64,000 nt of DNA, taken from positions 1 through 64,000 of the IMG/VR virus record IMGVR_UViG_3300025929_000016, one strand, 5' to 3'. Position numbers and translations under genes: made by a program. Positions 49,869 to 58,701 of this stretch are shown one piece after another. The notes under the pieces are model-generated. The model was not told the origin of the DNA. It saw nothing but the letters and a program-made list of their open reading frames with translations, and did not search any database. Source of the DNA: a virus. Every line of letters starts with the position of its first letter. The first letter of the stretch is position 1.

Positions 49869-50786
49869 TTACGCGCCTGGAGTGCCGTACAGGGTGCGCC
49901 AGTTGGTCCAGCCGGTCGCATAGCGCTCGGTGGCCTTGTAGCGGATGGAGTCAGTCTCGAAGTCGCCTTCCATCGATTTTTCCAGCTTGCGACGCATCTT
50001 GACCTTGAGGCCTTCGCTTTCGTCGGTCTGGATGAACCATGCCGTCGGCGACGTAAGGCGCGAGATCACGACCGATTGGTCGGCGGACAGGATGCCCATC
50101 GATTTCACGGCGTTGATGTCGTTGTTGTTGGTGCCCGAACGCAGAACCGATTTCAGGAGAACTTCGGCCTGGAAAATGTTCGACGGATGGATCACCAGCT
50201 TTTGCGGCGACAGGCGGATCTTCTTGCCGTTGTTGTCCTGGGCCAGACGGATCTGGATCAGCATCTGTTCCAGGGAGGTCTGGGACAGCGCAGCGGCGGT
50301 GCCGAGCAGGTTGGATTGCGTACCGCCGACAACCGGATGGGCATTGGAGATCAGCTCCTTGCCGTCGCCGCCGACGTACGAACCGTTGAAGGCACGGTTC
50401 AGTTCGTTGGCGCACTTGGTTTCCTTGGTTTCCACCAGAGCTTGGGCCAGAGCCTTCGCAAACATGGAACCCAGACGGATGTGTTCGCCGTCTTCGACCA
50501 GTATCTTGGTCAGCGCGTAGGCCAGACCGTACACCTGATAGGTGTAGCGCTTGTTGAACAGCACACCGCCGGAGGTGTAGGTGACCGGTTGGCCGTCCTT
50601 GATTTCCGGCGCCGCGCCGAAGTTGAACAGGACGCTTTCTTCGTCGAAGGAACGGGCCATGCCGTTTTCTTCCTTGAAGATCGGTTTCCACTCGTCCTTG
50701 CGTTGGTCATAAACGCCGTCGAAGACGGTATTCAGGATTGGTTCGACAACCGCACGGAAGTCGGTACTGCGCATGATGTTAGGCAT
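49869..50786 (-). CDS. major capsid (coat) protein
   Basis: The 305-residue protein lies behind the scaffold-like and decoration-type genes and before a strong terminator, the usual place for a coat gene. It begins MPNIMRSTDFRAVVEPILNT, has a long helix (FAKALAQALVETKETKCANE) and AHPVVGGTQSNLLGTAAALS then LSPQKLVIHPSNIFQAEVLL. The C-terminus is basic then ends WTNWRTLYGTPGA. These fit an HK97-fold coat of the Mu T-like kind. No protease or pro-domain is fused. Confidence 0.8.
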   Translation of the reverse strand: MPNIMRSTDFRAVVEPILNTVFDGVYDQRKDEWKPIFKEENGMARSFDEESVLFNFGAAPEIKDGQPVTYTSGGVLFNKRYTYQVYGLAYALTKILVEDGEHIRLGSMFAKALAQALVETKETKCANELNRAFNGSYVGGDGKELISNAHPVVGGTQSNLLGTAAALSQTSLEQMLIQIRLAQDNNGKKIRLSPQKLVIHPSNIFQAEVLLKSVLRSGTNNNDINAVKSMGILSADQSVVISRLTSPTAWFIQTDESEGLKVKMRRKLEKSMEGDFETDSIRYKATERYATGWTNWRTLYGTPGA

Positions 50787-50815
50787 CTTAAGGCTCCTTG
50801 ATTACGGTTGTCGGA

Positions 50816-51376
50816 TTAGATCGCGACCTTGTTGGCGACGTACTGATGACGAGCGATCTTGACGCGGACGCGGGTGAAAGCGTCGCCAGGAGCGTTGTCC
50901 ACAGCATTTTCGATGTCCAGGATACGGAACTGGCCTTGGGCAGCAGCCGCCACGACAGCCGAGGCCAGCGTAGCTTGCGACAGACCCAGGAAGGTCGAGC
51001 CGGCGTTCGGGTTGGTGATGTCGGCTTGGGCGCCGATGGCGGTCTGTGCGACTGGACCGTCAGCTTGCACCAGATATTCCTGCTCGGGATCGTCGATCAC
51101 GTAGGCCAGAACGTTGGTCGCGCCGGCAACGCCACCAGCAGGCCAGTTGTTCCGGGTTTGTGGACGACCGTCTGCATCGATGTATTCCACACCAACGAAG
51201 ACACCCAGGATGTCGGTTGCAGCCGCAGCCGCTTGGATCACGCCAGCCGTGTCAAGGACGACGACTTGATTTTTGAAGATCTGCGTGGCATAGCCGGGCG
51301 CGATCGGGTAAGGACGAGCAGGCTCATCGGCGCTTTTGGCCGGAATGAAACCGAATGGTGCGGAAGTTGCCGACAT
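50816..51376 (-). CDS. structural protein, probable head decoration, 186 aa
   Basis: It begins SATSAPFGFIPAKSADEPAR and is Ala/beta-rich with QNNW-like segment PQTRNNWPAGGVAGATNVLA and VIDDPEQEYLVQADGPV. The end is GDAFTRVRVKIARHQYVANK. This family is regularly found directly upstream of coat genes in phages and is thought to decorate or stabilise heads. 29 bases from the coat gene. Confidence 0.65.
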   Translation of the reverse strand: MSATSAPFGFIPAKSADEPARPYPIAPGYATQIFKNQVVVLDTAGVIQAAAAATDILGVFVGVEYIDADGRPQTRNNWPAGGVAGATNVLAYVIDDPEQEYLVQADGPVAQTAIGAQADITNPNAGSTFLGLSQATLASAVVAAAAQGQFRILDIENAVDNAPGDAFTRVRVKIARHQYVANKVAI

Positions 51377-51390
51377 GTGTTTCTCCTAAG

Positions 51391-51954
51391 TCAGTTGAAT
51401 ACAGGAGCGTGACGCGACTTAGCCAGAGTACCGAAGCCATCGGCATCGTCTTTAGCGTCCTCGAGCTTGCGCGTGTTCGCATCCTGGAATGCAGGGTTAT
51501 TGTCTTTCAACATCTGCTCTTCTTCCATAGGCTTCTCGTGGTGGAAATAGGCCATCATTTCCTGGTAGAGTGCCATTGGAACTTTGAACAGAATCATTTC
51601 ATTCACTGCAATAAAGCCCTCGAATTCACCCGACTTCATCTTATAGTGCTCGAAACCCGGCACTTCGTCGACTTCGACCCGCTCGTACCCCATCCGCATG
51701 CGCTTGTGAATGGGATCCGAACTTGATGTCGAAGACAACCAGCAAGTATGGAAACCGGCAATTGCCGGTGGGTTAGGGAGTGCGTTAGCAGTCCATTCAT
51801 CGCGGAAATTGGTACGCCGTTCGGCTGCACTGAAACCAGTGCCGTCCTTCTGGGTACGCTCGCTATCCGCAGAGGCACGCGAGTCACGACCAGCACCGTC
51901 GTCACGCTTGAGTCGGTCGTCGCCGCCCACGATTGCGTTGTTGGTAGTAGTCAT
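51391..51954 (-). CDS. conserved head-assembly-region protein, 187 aa
   Basis: A charged N-terminus (MTTTNNAIVGGDDRLKRDDG) is followed by AIAGFHTCWLSSTSSSDPIH and RMRMGYERVEVDEVPGFEHY, then FIAVNEMILFKVPMALYQEM and HHEKPMEEEQM. These blocks are conserved in phages between scaffold and coat genes. The exact function is unknown; a role in head assembly is inferred from place. Confidence 0.65.
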   Translation of the reverse strand: MTTTNNAIVGGDDRLKRDDGAGRDSRASADSERTQKDGTGFSAAERRTNFRDEWTANALPNPPAIAGFHTCWLSSTSSSDPIHKRMRMGYERVEVDEVPGFEHYKMKSGEFEGFIAVNEMILFKVPMALYQEMMAYFHHEKPMEEEQMLKDNNPAFQDANTRKLEDAKDDADGFGTLAKSRHAPVFN

Positions 51955-51958
51955 GATC

Positions 51959-52966
51959 TTATGCCTTTCCGTTTTGTTTGTCGTAAGCCCGATAGCTCTG
52001 TATCATCTTTTCCCGCGCCTGTGGGTTATCCCACACACCGGCGTCCTTCATTGCTTGGACCCGATCTGCAGACAACTTGAAGGTGGCTTTCGCCCCGCCT
52101 GGAGCAGAACTATCGCGCCCCGAACCAGAAACTACCGACTTCGGCTTGTCTTTAGTAGCACCAGCCGCCGTTGATGTCTCAGCAGTAGTTACTTTACCAC
52201 CGGCAACTCGGTGTGGCAAGTACTTTTTAACGCGGGCGGACAATTCGTCCCAATATTCCTCGGTGCGAGGGTCAAAACCTTCGGCAACCAGACTATTGTC
52301 CAGTGCGCGAGTGACCTGGGAGTCTGGGTCGGTGCCTTCTTGCTTGTACCACGCGTTCTGGGACATGAAGCGTTGAGCATTTTCCTGGAGCTTGGTGTCC
52401 AGCGGCTTTGGCGCCGATTGGCGTTGTTGGAACGCCTGCTTGACGTTGGTCAGCTGATCGTGCTTCTGACGCATCGAGATCATTTTCTCGACGGCATCCG
52501 CTGCACTTTCGGCATCGCCATTCTGCAGCGCGGTGATCTGACGCTGCTTCTGGAAGTTGTAGCCTTGGGCCGCTTGCTTGATGCTTTCATCGATCTGTGC
52601 CAGCTCGCCGCCTTCTGCACGGCGTTCGATGACTGCCAGACGCTGTTCCAGGGATTGACGAGCGCTGCGTTCGGAGGCAAGCTCACGACGCATGCGGTCT
52701 TCTTTTTCCTGGCGACGGCGTTTCTGTTCGGCGCGCTCTTCGCGACGGCGGGCTTGCTTCGCAACCGTTTCGTCGTCTACCTGAGTTTCGCCTTCTGCAT
52801 TGCCTTCAGCAGCAGTCTTTTCGTCGAGTTCGATAACGACGCTGCCGTCGTCTTGATCGCCGAGCTTAACTGCATTAGCTTGATCATCACCAGCAGCGCC
52901 TTCACTGCCAGTATCTTCATGATCAAGATCAAGATTGTCTTCGTGGTCTTCATTTTCGATTGCCAT
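51959..52966 (-). CDS. scaffold-like protein, 335 aa
   Basis: A very acidic N-terminus (MAIENEDHEDNLDLDHEDTG), a long charged coiled coil (AKQARRREERAEQKRRRQEK, ERSARQSLEQRLAVIERRAE) and a basic C-terminal part with RVQAMKDAGVWDNPQAREKM, typical of internal scaffolds that hold coat proteins during assembly. The gene lies directly upstream of decoration and coat genes. No protease domain is seen. Confidence 0.75.
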   Translation of the reverse strand: MAIENEDHEDNLDLDHEDTGSEGAAGDDQANAVKLGDQDDGSVVIELDEKTAAEGNAEGETQVDDETVAKQARRREERAEQKRRRQEKEDRMRRELASERSARQSLEQRLAVIERRAEGGELAQIDESIKQAAQGYNFQKQRQITALQNGDAESAADAVEKMISMRQKHDQLTNVKQAFQQRQSAPKPLDTKLQENAQRFMSQNAWYKQEGTDPDSQVTRALDNSLVAEGFDPRTEEYWDELSARVKKYLPHRVAGGKVTTAETSTAAGATKDKPKSVVSGSGRDSSAPGGAKATFKLSADRVQAMKDAGVWDNPQAREKMIQSYRAYDKQNGKA

Positions 52967-52967
52967 G

Positions 52968-53219
52968 TCATGCTCCAGTTATTTCGTACCAGTCGTCGGT
53001 CAAGACGTCCGCTTGTTTGAGTGCCCAGAAGACCACCGTGCCGTCCGTGTTGTACAGATACAACGATGGTACCTTGAGGGTAGAGTGGGCGATCGGCTTT
53101 TGCAGCACGATGTAGGAACCAACCCGGTTCCAACCGCGCCGGGCCACTTTACCGCCTGCTTCCAGGCAGCGTATGGCACGACCGATGTCCCAGTCACCGA
53201 TAGGTTGGGCGATGGTCAC
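52968..53219 (-). CDS. DUF2829/Tad2-like protein (possible anti-Thoeris)
   Basis: The 83-residue protein follows the family layout: DIGRAIRCLEAGGKVARRGW N, then SYIVLQKP, VPSLYLYNTDGTVVFWALKQ and ADVLTDDWYEI. Proteins of this fold include Tad2, which binds the signalling molecule made by Thoeris ThsB and blocks defence. Whether this one binds such a ligand cannot be read from sequence. It is odd in being inside the head operon, coupled to the co-chaperonin gene (ATGA) rather than among early genes. Confidence 0.75.
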   Translation of the reverse strand: MTIAQPIGDWDIGRAIRCLEAGGKVARRGWNRVGSYIVLQKPIAHSTLKVPSLYLYNTDGTVVFWALKQADVLTDDWYEITGA

Positions 53220-53668
53220 AGGATGTAGGTGTCGAGTTTCAGGGGATTGCCGTACACACGTTCGATGACCTCGTGATCATTGACGGTGGCAAAGTACACT
53301 TCCTGACCATCCTTGCCCTTGACGGTGCGACGGTTGCCGCCCCAACGAGGAACGATGACGAAGTCGCCCGGCTCGCACCACGTACCTTCGAGCCACGGCA
53401 GGCCGGTGTCACGATTGCAGAAGGCGAGGTCGCCGACAGCAATGACGCGGGCCACTTGCATATTCCATTTCTCGGTTTCTTTGGTCTCTTCGACCAGGAC
53501 GATGCCGCTGGCAGTCTTCGTATTGTGCGACATCAGTTGCACCAGGATACGAGCGCCGGTAGGAATAACTTCAGGGGATACTTCGGGGAAACGGGACAGA
53601 ACTTCAGGGTCAGTGCGGAAGTCGGCAGCCGCTTTCATGGCGGTGACGATGTAAGGCAGGGCTTTCAT
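53216..53668 (-). CDS. GroES-like (Cpn10) co-chaperonin
   Basis: The 150-residue protein has VIPTGARILVQLMSHNTKTA SGIVLVEE (mobile-loop-like region after SGIVL), a core WNMQVARVIAVGDLAFCNRD, and GTWCEPGDFVIVPRWGGNRR then EVYFATVNDHEVIERV. This fits phage GroES homologues, which work with host GroEL to fold coat protein (T4 gp31 role). Position next to scaffold and coat genes agrees. It is longer than bacterial GroES because of an N-terminal helix (residues 1-35). Confidence 0.85.
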   Translation of the reverse strand: MKALPYIVTAMKAAADFRTDPEVLSRFPEVSPEVIPTGARILVQLMSHNTKTASGIVLVEETKETEKWNMQVARVIAVGDLAFCNRDTGLPWLEGTWCEPGDFVIVPRWGGNRRTVKGKDGQEVYFATVNDHEVIERVYGNPLKLDTYIL

Positions 53669-53696
53669 AAAATCTCCGATAGATTTTTCCGGTGGC

Positions 53697-53762
53697 GCTG
53701 ACCGCCTTCAGATAGAACCGGAGAGTCTTTCTTACCCCCTGCGCAGGAGGTCGGCGGTCAGC
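53697..53762. promoter_or_regulatory. 10-bp inverted repeat around a 46-base loop
   Basis: GCTGACCGCC (53697-53706) pairs with GGCGGTCAGC (53753-53762) in the gap between the co-chaperonin and the 56-aa gene. No T-run is present. It may be an RNA stem that sets expression between the portal and head genes. Confidence 0.4.
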
Positions 53763-53805
53763 ACAAGCACTATACATGCAGACCTGCCGTAAAGCAACAA
53801 ATAAA

Positions 53806-53976
53806 TTAATCGTCGGCAATATTTTGGGCGAAGATATCCAATGCTTCGCGCAGCCCACGAATGCGGCCGACAACCTCGCGATATTTTTCAAGGCTATCGC
53901 TTGGCTGAGTGACAAGACCTTCAAGCAGTTCTGCTTCCTGGTCTTTTAGAGCTTTTACAAAACGGTCGACGTTCAT
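53806..53976 (-). CDS. helical protein, 56 aa
   Basis: MNVDRFVKALKDQEAELLEG followed by a second helix (YREVVGRIRGLREALDIFAQ) makes a small two-helix protein. An AGGA site lies upstream, and its ATG follows directly on the preceding TAA. Similar short proteins often lie between portal and scaffold genes in podoviruses. Function unknown. Confidence 0.65.
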   Translation of the reverse strand: MNVDRFVKALKDQEAELLEGLVTQPSDSLEKYREVVGRIRGLREALDIFAQNIADD

Positions 53977-54063
53977 TTATAGTCCTGAGGCGTACCACGT
54001 GGCAATAATGATCAGCCACAGAATCACAATGGATTTACTGATGCTGATCATTATTGATTTCAT
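53977..54063 (-). CDS. 28-aa membrane peptide
   Basis: MKSIMISISKSIVILWLIII followed by ATWYASGL is one hydrophobic helix. ATGA overlap with the upstream gene and TAAATG contact with the next one strongly suggest that it is translated. Function unknown; superinfection or lysis timing are guesses I do not adopt. Confidence 0.5.
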   Translation of the reverse strand: MKSIMISISKSIVILWLIIIATWYASGL

Positions 54064-54248
54064 TTTACTTCTGCCGCTTTTGGCTCAGCTGCGGGCTTGT
54101 GAGCACCATGGATGGAAATCACCATGTTTTTTGACGCCGGATCGACTGAACCGAACTTCCGATTAGCATATTCAGCAATAGATTTGCAGTCGGAGACGTT
54201 TTCGCGGCTGATTTCTTTGCCATCTTGCTTAATAATGAAGGTTTTCAT
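54060..54248 (-). CDS. hypothetical protein, 62 aa
   Basis: A short protein (MKTFIIKQDGKEISRENVSD) with the segment CKSIAEYANRKFGSVDPASK and a Lys/Ala-rich tail (KPAAEPKAAEVK). It probably forms a small beta-alpha unit. It is located 45 bases after the portal gene stop (54294). No family is recognised. Confidence 0.6.
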   Translation of the reverse strand: MKTFIIKQDGKEISRENVSDCKSIAEYANRKFGSVDPASKNMVISIHGAHKPAAEPKAAEVK

Positions 54249-54293
54249 AAAATTTCCGTAAAATTGAACGTTTTAATGGACGTATGCGTCGTT

Positions 54294-56957
54294 TTATTGT
54301 GCTGCCGGTGCCTGTGGTGCAGGGGCTAACTCGGCCTGCTGCTCGTTTTGCTCCATTTGGTGCCCATGCTGCTGCTGCGCCAGTGCCAAGGACGCTTGAC
54401 CATCAATTGTTGCCATTACTTTCGCGTGATTTTGCTCATTTTGCAGCCGATCAGCATCCAGTTGGGATTGGAATGCGGCCATGAGCTTCTCGTTGTTCGC
54501 GTTAAGTGCTGCAATGAACTGGTCGGTCTGGTTATCGCCTTGATTTTTGAGGAGTTCGGTCTGCATGTGCATCTCGTTGTCCTGTTGATTCTTGGCGAGC
54601 GCGACCTGAGCGTCCAACTGTTCGCCCTGCGGCTTGAGTTGGGTAACTTCAAGCTGCTTGAGGCCGATGTTCGCTTGATCCAGTTGCTTCTTGCGCTCGA
54701 CTTCTTGCATGGCGACTTGCATCGTGGCCTGGACTGCTGGATCCATCTGTGGCTTCGGTGCGTACTGTGCGGCCAGTTCCTGGACTTTCGCCAGCATCTT
54801 CATCGGCTCGGCCAATTCCTGATTTATAATCGCCAACACTTTGTCGGACGCGGCAACCATCGCCTGTTCAACCTGCACGGTCGGCATGTGGTCGGCCAGT
54901 TGGCTGAATTGCGTCGCTGCTTCCATGCCGTCAGCGTACAAGAAGCTGATATGCTGCGCCACGTGTTCCAGTTGCACGGCCATCATTTTGGTGCCGATTG
55001 CAGGATTGCTGAAAACCGGGTCGGTGGCGAACTTCAGGTGCAACATGATGTGCGCCATGTGGTTCTGCTTCGGCAGCGCCAGCAACGGAGTACCATGCAG
55101 CGAAGCCATATTCTCAGCGACCGGGTTGAGGTTCTTCGGCTTTTCCGGCTGCGGCAGGATACGGGCAGCTTCGGCAGTTGACAGACGCATACGCGTCAAC
55201 ATCATTTGTGCGAGCTGATTGAAATCCCACTTCAACATCGGGAACATGGCGACCAGTTGCTGAACACCTTGCATCTGAGCGAAGCGTTGCGTCTCGCTGA
55301 AGATGTTCGGGTCGGACACTGGCACGATGTCCATGTTCTTCTGGAAGTCGGCGCGGCCAATCACCAGCTCGCCAAGCTCTTCCACTGTGACTTGCTCGTC
55401 CAGGTAGGTAGCGTTGATGCGATGCAGGATCTCGAGCGACTTCGCCTGCGAGTGGTGCATGCGGGCGTGGATGCTGGAGTACGTTGCCGCACCTTGCTCC
55501 ACCAGCGCCATCGTCGTGCCAACCGGCGTACGATCGCCGACCTGGGACAGTGCCTCGCTAGTCGTGGACAGCACACCTTTACCAGCGTTCGTAAGCCAAT
55601 CCAGCAACTGGAAAAGCACCGTCGACGGCTGATTGTAGGGCATTGCCATGATGGTCTTGCGGATGTCGTCAACGCCCGCGACCTGATCGATCTCCATGAT
55701 CTCGCCAGGATTGATGGTCAGGTTGCCGCCGTTGCCCTTACCGGACTTCAGCTTAACCAGCGCCTGCGAGTTGTTGATGTGTGCAGCGTCTAGAAGCGCA
55801 CGGAGAGCACCAGTGAGGCTACCAGAGAGACCACCAATAAGATGAGGCAGGCCAATGCCATACGCTCCTCGCCACGGAATGAGTTTGTACTCCGCGATCC
55901 AGTCGAGTTTCTTGTAGAGCCGGTCTTCTTCATCCCAATTCCTGTAGAAGCCAACGACTTCTTCGGTGTGTTCATCGATGGTGATGATGTACGGTGCCAG
56001 ATCGCCACCGGTACGGTCATCGCTGTCTACCGTGCGCCACGTGTAGACTTCGTAGAGTTGACGGACTCCATCTTCGTTGTAGCCCGTTCCCGTTTTGCCT
56101 TCAATTTTTTCGTTCGCGCCCGCTGTTGCCGACTGGTCTGGATGGCTACCCAACGTGCTGAGGTTGTCTGGTTCTTTATATAGGCCAGATGCGACGCGGC
56201 GGTCGAACTCTTGCTCGGTGAGCATCTGGCGATGTGTTGCGCGGCCAGCAGTGTAGAAATCGGTGCAGGAATATGGGAGGAACAAATCATCAACCGGAAC
56301 AAACTCGCAACGTGCACGGCCATACTGTTCATCGTACCACCATTTGATGTATTGACTGCCGCCCATGGGCAGTTGAGTGAGTAGAACTTCCAGTTCACTA
56401 CGGTACTCGCTGATGTTCTTCGTGGTCTGCCAGTTCATGAAGCGGACCTTGCGATCAGCGACTTCCAGCTTGGCATCCGTCTCCGCACCAACAATGTGAG
56501 CCTTGACCGGGCCGCTTGGCGGGAAGATCTCTTTCATGGCGCGGCTGGCAAAGTCCACGCAGCTTTCGGCCAGGATCGGGTGAACGACTCGGCTGGCACC
56601 TTCGAACTCGGCGCCGCCCGGTGCATCTTCGCCCAGACCAGTGCGACGCAGACCTTCCTGATACTGCTTGTCGCGGTTGGAGCGAGCTTCCTTGTCCTTC
56701 TCGACGAGGTCAATCAGTTCCCGAGCAATCGTGCGCAGTTCCTGCGGGTCAATCGTCTCAGCGAGGTTGTCCAGAAAGCCAGATGCTACCGGATCATTCG
56801 CAGAATCTTCATCTTCGAAATGCACGACTGCGCCGCCGTCTTCGGTCTCCTCGATAGAAGTGCTGTCGTCCATCGGTTCAGCGGGTGTTGCTGACAGTGC
56901 CGGGTCGCTGATACCTTTGATGTGACGCCGCGCTTCGTCGTTCGGGAGGGTTGCCAT
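54294..56957 (-). CDS. portal protein, 887 aa
   Basis: A large podovirus-type portal. After an acidic start come LRTIARELIDLVEKDKEARS and GASRVVHPILAESCVDFASR, then IFPPSGPVKAHIVG, VLLTQLPMGGSQYIKWWYDE, IPWRGAYGIGLPHLIGGLSG and NNSQALVKLKSGKGNGGNLT. The C-terminal 170 residues are Gln-rich and coiled (VEQAMVAASDKVLAIINQEL, NNEKLMAAFQSQLDADRLQN), as in the barrel of large portals. It lies directly behind the terminase genes in the transcript. Its start is preceded by the promoter-like element at 56992. Confidence 0.85.
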   Translation of the reverse strand: MATLPNDEARRHIKGISDPALSATPAEPMDDSTSIEETEDGGAVVHFEDEDSANDPVASGFLDNLAETIDPQELRTIARELIDLVEKDKEARSNRDKQYQEGLRRTGLGEDAPGGAEFEGASRVVHPILAESCVDFASRAMKEIFPPSGPVKAHIVGAETDAKLEVADRKVRFMNWQTTKNISEYRSELEVLLTQLPMGGSQYIKWWYDEQYGRARCEFVPVDDLFLPYSCTDFYTAGRATHRQMLTEQEFDRRVASGLYKEPDNLSTLGSHPDQSATAGANEKIEGKTGTGYNEDGVRQLYEVYTWRTVDSDDRTGGDLAPYIITIDEHTEEVVGFYRNWDEEDRLYKKLDWIAEYKLIPWRGAYGIGLPHLIGGLSGSLTGALRALLDAAHINNSQALVKLKSGKGNGGNLTINPGEIMEIDQVAGVDDIRKTIMAMPYNQPSTVLFQLLDWLTNAGKGVLSTTSEALSQVGDRTPVGTTMALVEQGAATYSSIHARMHHSQAKSLEILHRINATYLDEQVTVEELGELVIGRADFQKNMDIVPVSDPNIFSETQRFAQMQGVQQLVAMFPMLKWDFNQLAQMMLTRMRLSTAEAARILPQPEKPKNLNPVAENMASLHGTPLLALPKQNHMAHIMLHLKFATDPVFSNPAIGTKMMAVQLEHVAQHISFLYADGMEAATQFSQLADHMPTVQVEQAMVAASDKVLAIINQELAEPMKMLAKVQELAAQYAPKPQMDPAVQATMQVAMQEVERKKQLDQANIGLKQLEVTQLKPQGEQLDAQVALAKNQQDNEMHMQTELLKNQGDNQTDQFIAALNANNEKLMAAFQSQLDADRLQNEQNHAKVMATIDGQASLALAQQQHGHQMEQNEQQAELAPAPQAPAAQ

Positions 56958-56991
56958 GTGCAGCCTTAATAGAGGTTATTTACTAGCGGCA

Positions 56992-57020
56992 AGCCTACCA
57001 TAGAAATTGCCTAGCTGCAA
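56992..57020 (-). promoter_or_regulatory. late promoter, TTGC...GCAA family (weak -10)
   Basis: On the minus strand TTGCAG (57015-57020), 17 bases and TAGGCT. TTGCAGCTAGGCAA forms the dyad and AGTATTTGC lies upstream. The -10 is poor, so it may need an activator or be inactive. Confidence 0.45.
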
Positions 57021-57032
57021 GCAAATACTCGG

Positions 57033-57281
57033 TCAATGAAACGGATTGTCAAAGTGCCATTCTCGATTATCCAGCGCTTTATGGAGGTACATATCTTCCT
57101 CGTGGTCATTTGTGGGATGGCACCAGCAGTCGACCACATCGTGAGGCCGCAGGTCGTCCAGTGGATACATGTGCGCCGTGGTCACGCCCTGATGTGTGTA
57201 GTCTATGGAGGCCCATCCCACAGACCCTTCACGCAGCGTAAGGGTTGCCGGCTCGTCGCTTACTGTCTTCTCGGTCGGCAT
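57033..57281 (-). CDS. hypothetical protein, 82 aa
   Basis: The start MPTEKTVSDEPATLTLREGS at 57281 has a GGAAGAGG site and lies inside the end of the terminase gene (53-base overlap). The protein has VGWASIDYTHQGVTTAHMYP, LDDLRPHDVVDCWCHPTNDH and EWHFDNPFH. This pattern occurs in small phage proteins beside terminases. Function unknown. Confidence 0.6.
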   Translation of the reverse strand: MPTEKTVSDEPATLTLREGSVGWASIDYTHQGVTTAHMYPLDDLRPHDVVDCWCHPTNDHEEDMYLHKALDNREWHFDNPFH

Positions 57282-58701
57282 ACTCTTCCTCTTCTTCCCG
57301 TGGGTCAACACTAATCCAGTTCTGGTCGCGCAGCAGGGCCAGCGTCTGGCTGAACGTGTCCGTGTAGTCGTCGTGCAGGCTGAGTGGGAACACGCAGACT
57401 TCGGTGAGGAAGTCCGTTGCCCATGTTACAGGCTCGCCCGGCACCTTCTTGCTTTCCAGCAGATAGCAACGTCCGTTCATAACAAGGTGAGACACAGCGT
57501 GAAGCCGCTGCACCTTGTCCATCTTGCCTGGATTGTAGGCGCGGGTCGGCACGTTCGTACGATTCAAGTCCTGAATCAGTGTGATACCAGAACCCTTTTC
57601 CTCGATCAGGACGATGTCTGCACACTGTCCCGGCTTGGACATATCGTTAACATCGCCTCCATACTTGGCCTTGTATTCGTCCACGACTCGCTTACGCAAG
57701 GTGGGATACTGCATGTGTTCGGTCCAGGCATCAAGAAGCATAGCGCAAAACACACCATCTTCATTCTCGAAGACTCCCCAGACCGTGCAGGCCGTGGGAT
57801 CGTTATGGGTCTTTTCCGTGTAAGCGGTATCATACGACTGAATAATGTAGAGAAAGTACGGCAGAGGCTTGTTCGCAGGCCAGAGCTTGAACCAGCTTCG
57901 CTTGACAATGCCTTGGTCTTCAAGGTCGAGTACTTCAGCATGGATTTCTTGTCGGCCGAGCGCTGTGCCCTCATACTGAGTGACCTGGTTGAAGAAGGAC
58001 TGCGCAAGATTGGATTTGTTTTCATACGTCGAGCCTGTCGTGATCTTCATGCCCTTGGCAGGGTCTTTGCTCCACTTGATAAACATCTGCACCAGCGGGA
58101 TCGGCTTAGGCGTCGTGGTAATGCAGACCTGTGGCCGCTTGCCAAGGCGCAGACCGAACATCGCCATATCCCACGTCCGCTGGATAGTCTCAGCGTTACC
58201 GTTCGCCCAACCGGCGATCTCGTCCATCCAGATAGCATCATGTTGAGGTCCGCGCAGCCGTTCCGGTTCCTCAGCGGAATATAGCGTTGCTATCGCGCCA
58301 TTCGGCCAAGTCAGCCTCCGCTTGGTCGGCTCGAATAGGGGCATGTCGTCCGGACTGCACACGCTTAGGATGCCTGACTCGCCTTCCACGATAACATCTC
58401 GGGCATCCGCACTCGTCGGAGCAATAATCCCGATCCTTCGGCTTCCGTTCTTTACCTGATCCCGTACCCATTCTGCACCTGTTCGTGTTTTACCAAATCC
58501 CCGACCGGCCAGGATTAGCCAGTAGTTCCAGTCTCTATCAACAAAGCCCTCGAGTTGTTTCGGCCGGGCATTGAACTCCCAGTCATACAGGAGTTCCTTC
58601 GCTTCTTCTTCGGATAATGAGTGGAGGAACTCGTCCTGCTCCGCTTGGGGCAACAGGGCGAATTGTTCCTTCTGACTCAGCGCGTAATTTACAGTAGACA
58701 T
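57229..58701 (-). CDS. terL: terminase large subunit
   Basis: Start ATG 58701 overlaps the upstream stop (TGATG). The ATPase has Walker A ILAGRGFGKTRTGAEWV (about 63-79), GIIAPTSADARDVI, and Walker B HDAIWMDEIAGW (D160, E161), then CITTTPKPIPLVQMF. The nuclease domain begins IIQSYDTAYTEKTHNDPTAC, with DIVLIEEKGSG. The 490-residue length fits. It packages DNA with the small subunit encoded 2.5 kb away at 61188. Confidence 0.95.
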   Translation of the reverse strand: MSTVNYALSQKEQFALLPQAEQDEFLHSLSEEEAKELLYDWEFNARPKQLEGFVDRDWNYWLILAGRGFGKTRTGAEWVRDQVKNGSRRIGIIAPTSADARDVIVEGESGILSVCSPDDMPLFEPTKRRLTWPNGAIATLYSAEEPERLRGPQHDAIWMDEIAGWANGNAETIQRTWDMAMFGLRLGKRPQVCITTTPKPIPLVQMFIKWSKDPAKGMKITTGSTYENKSNLAQSFFNQVTQYEGTALGRQEIHAEVLDLEDQGIVKRSWFKLWPANKPLPYFLYIIQSYDTAYTEKTHNDPTACTVWGVFENEDGVFCAMLLDAWTEHMQYPTLRKRVVDEYKAKYGGDVNDMSKPGQCADIVLIEEKGSGITLIQDLNRTNVPTRAYNPGKMDKVQRLHAVSHLVMNGRCYLLESKKVPGEPVTWATDFLTEVCVFPLSLHDDYTDTFSQTLALLRDQNWISVDPREEEEEYADREDSKRRAGNPYAA

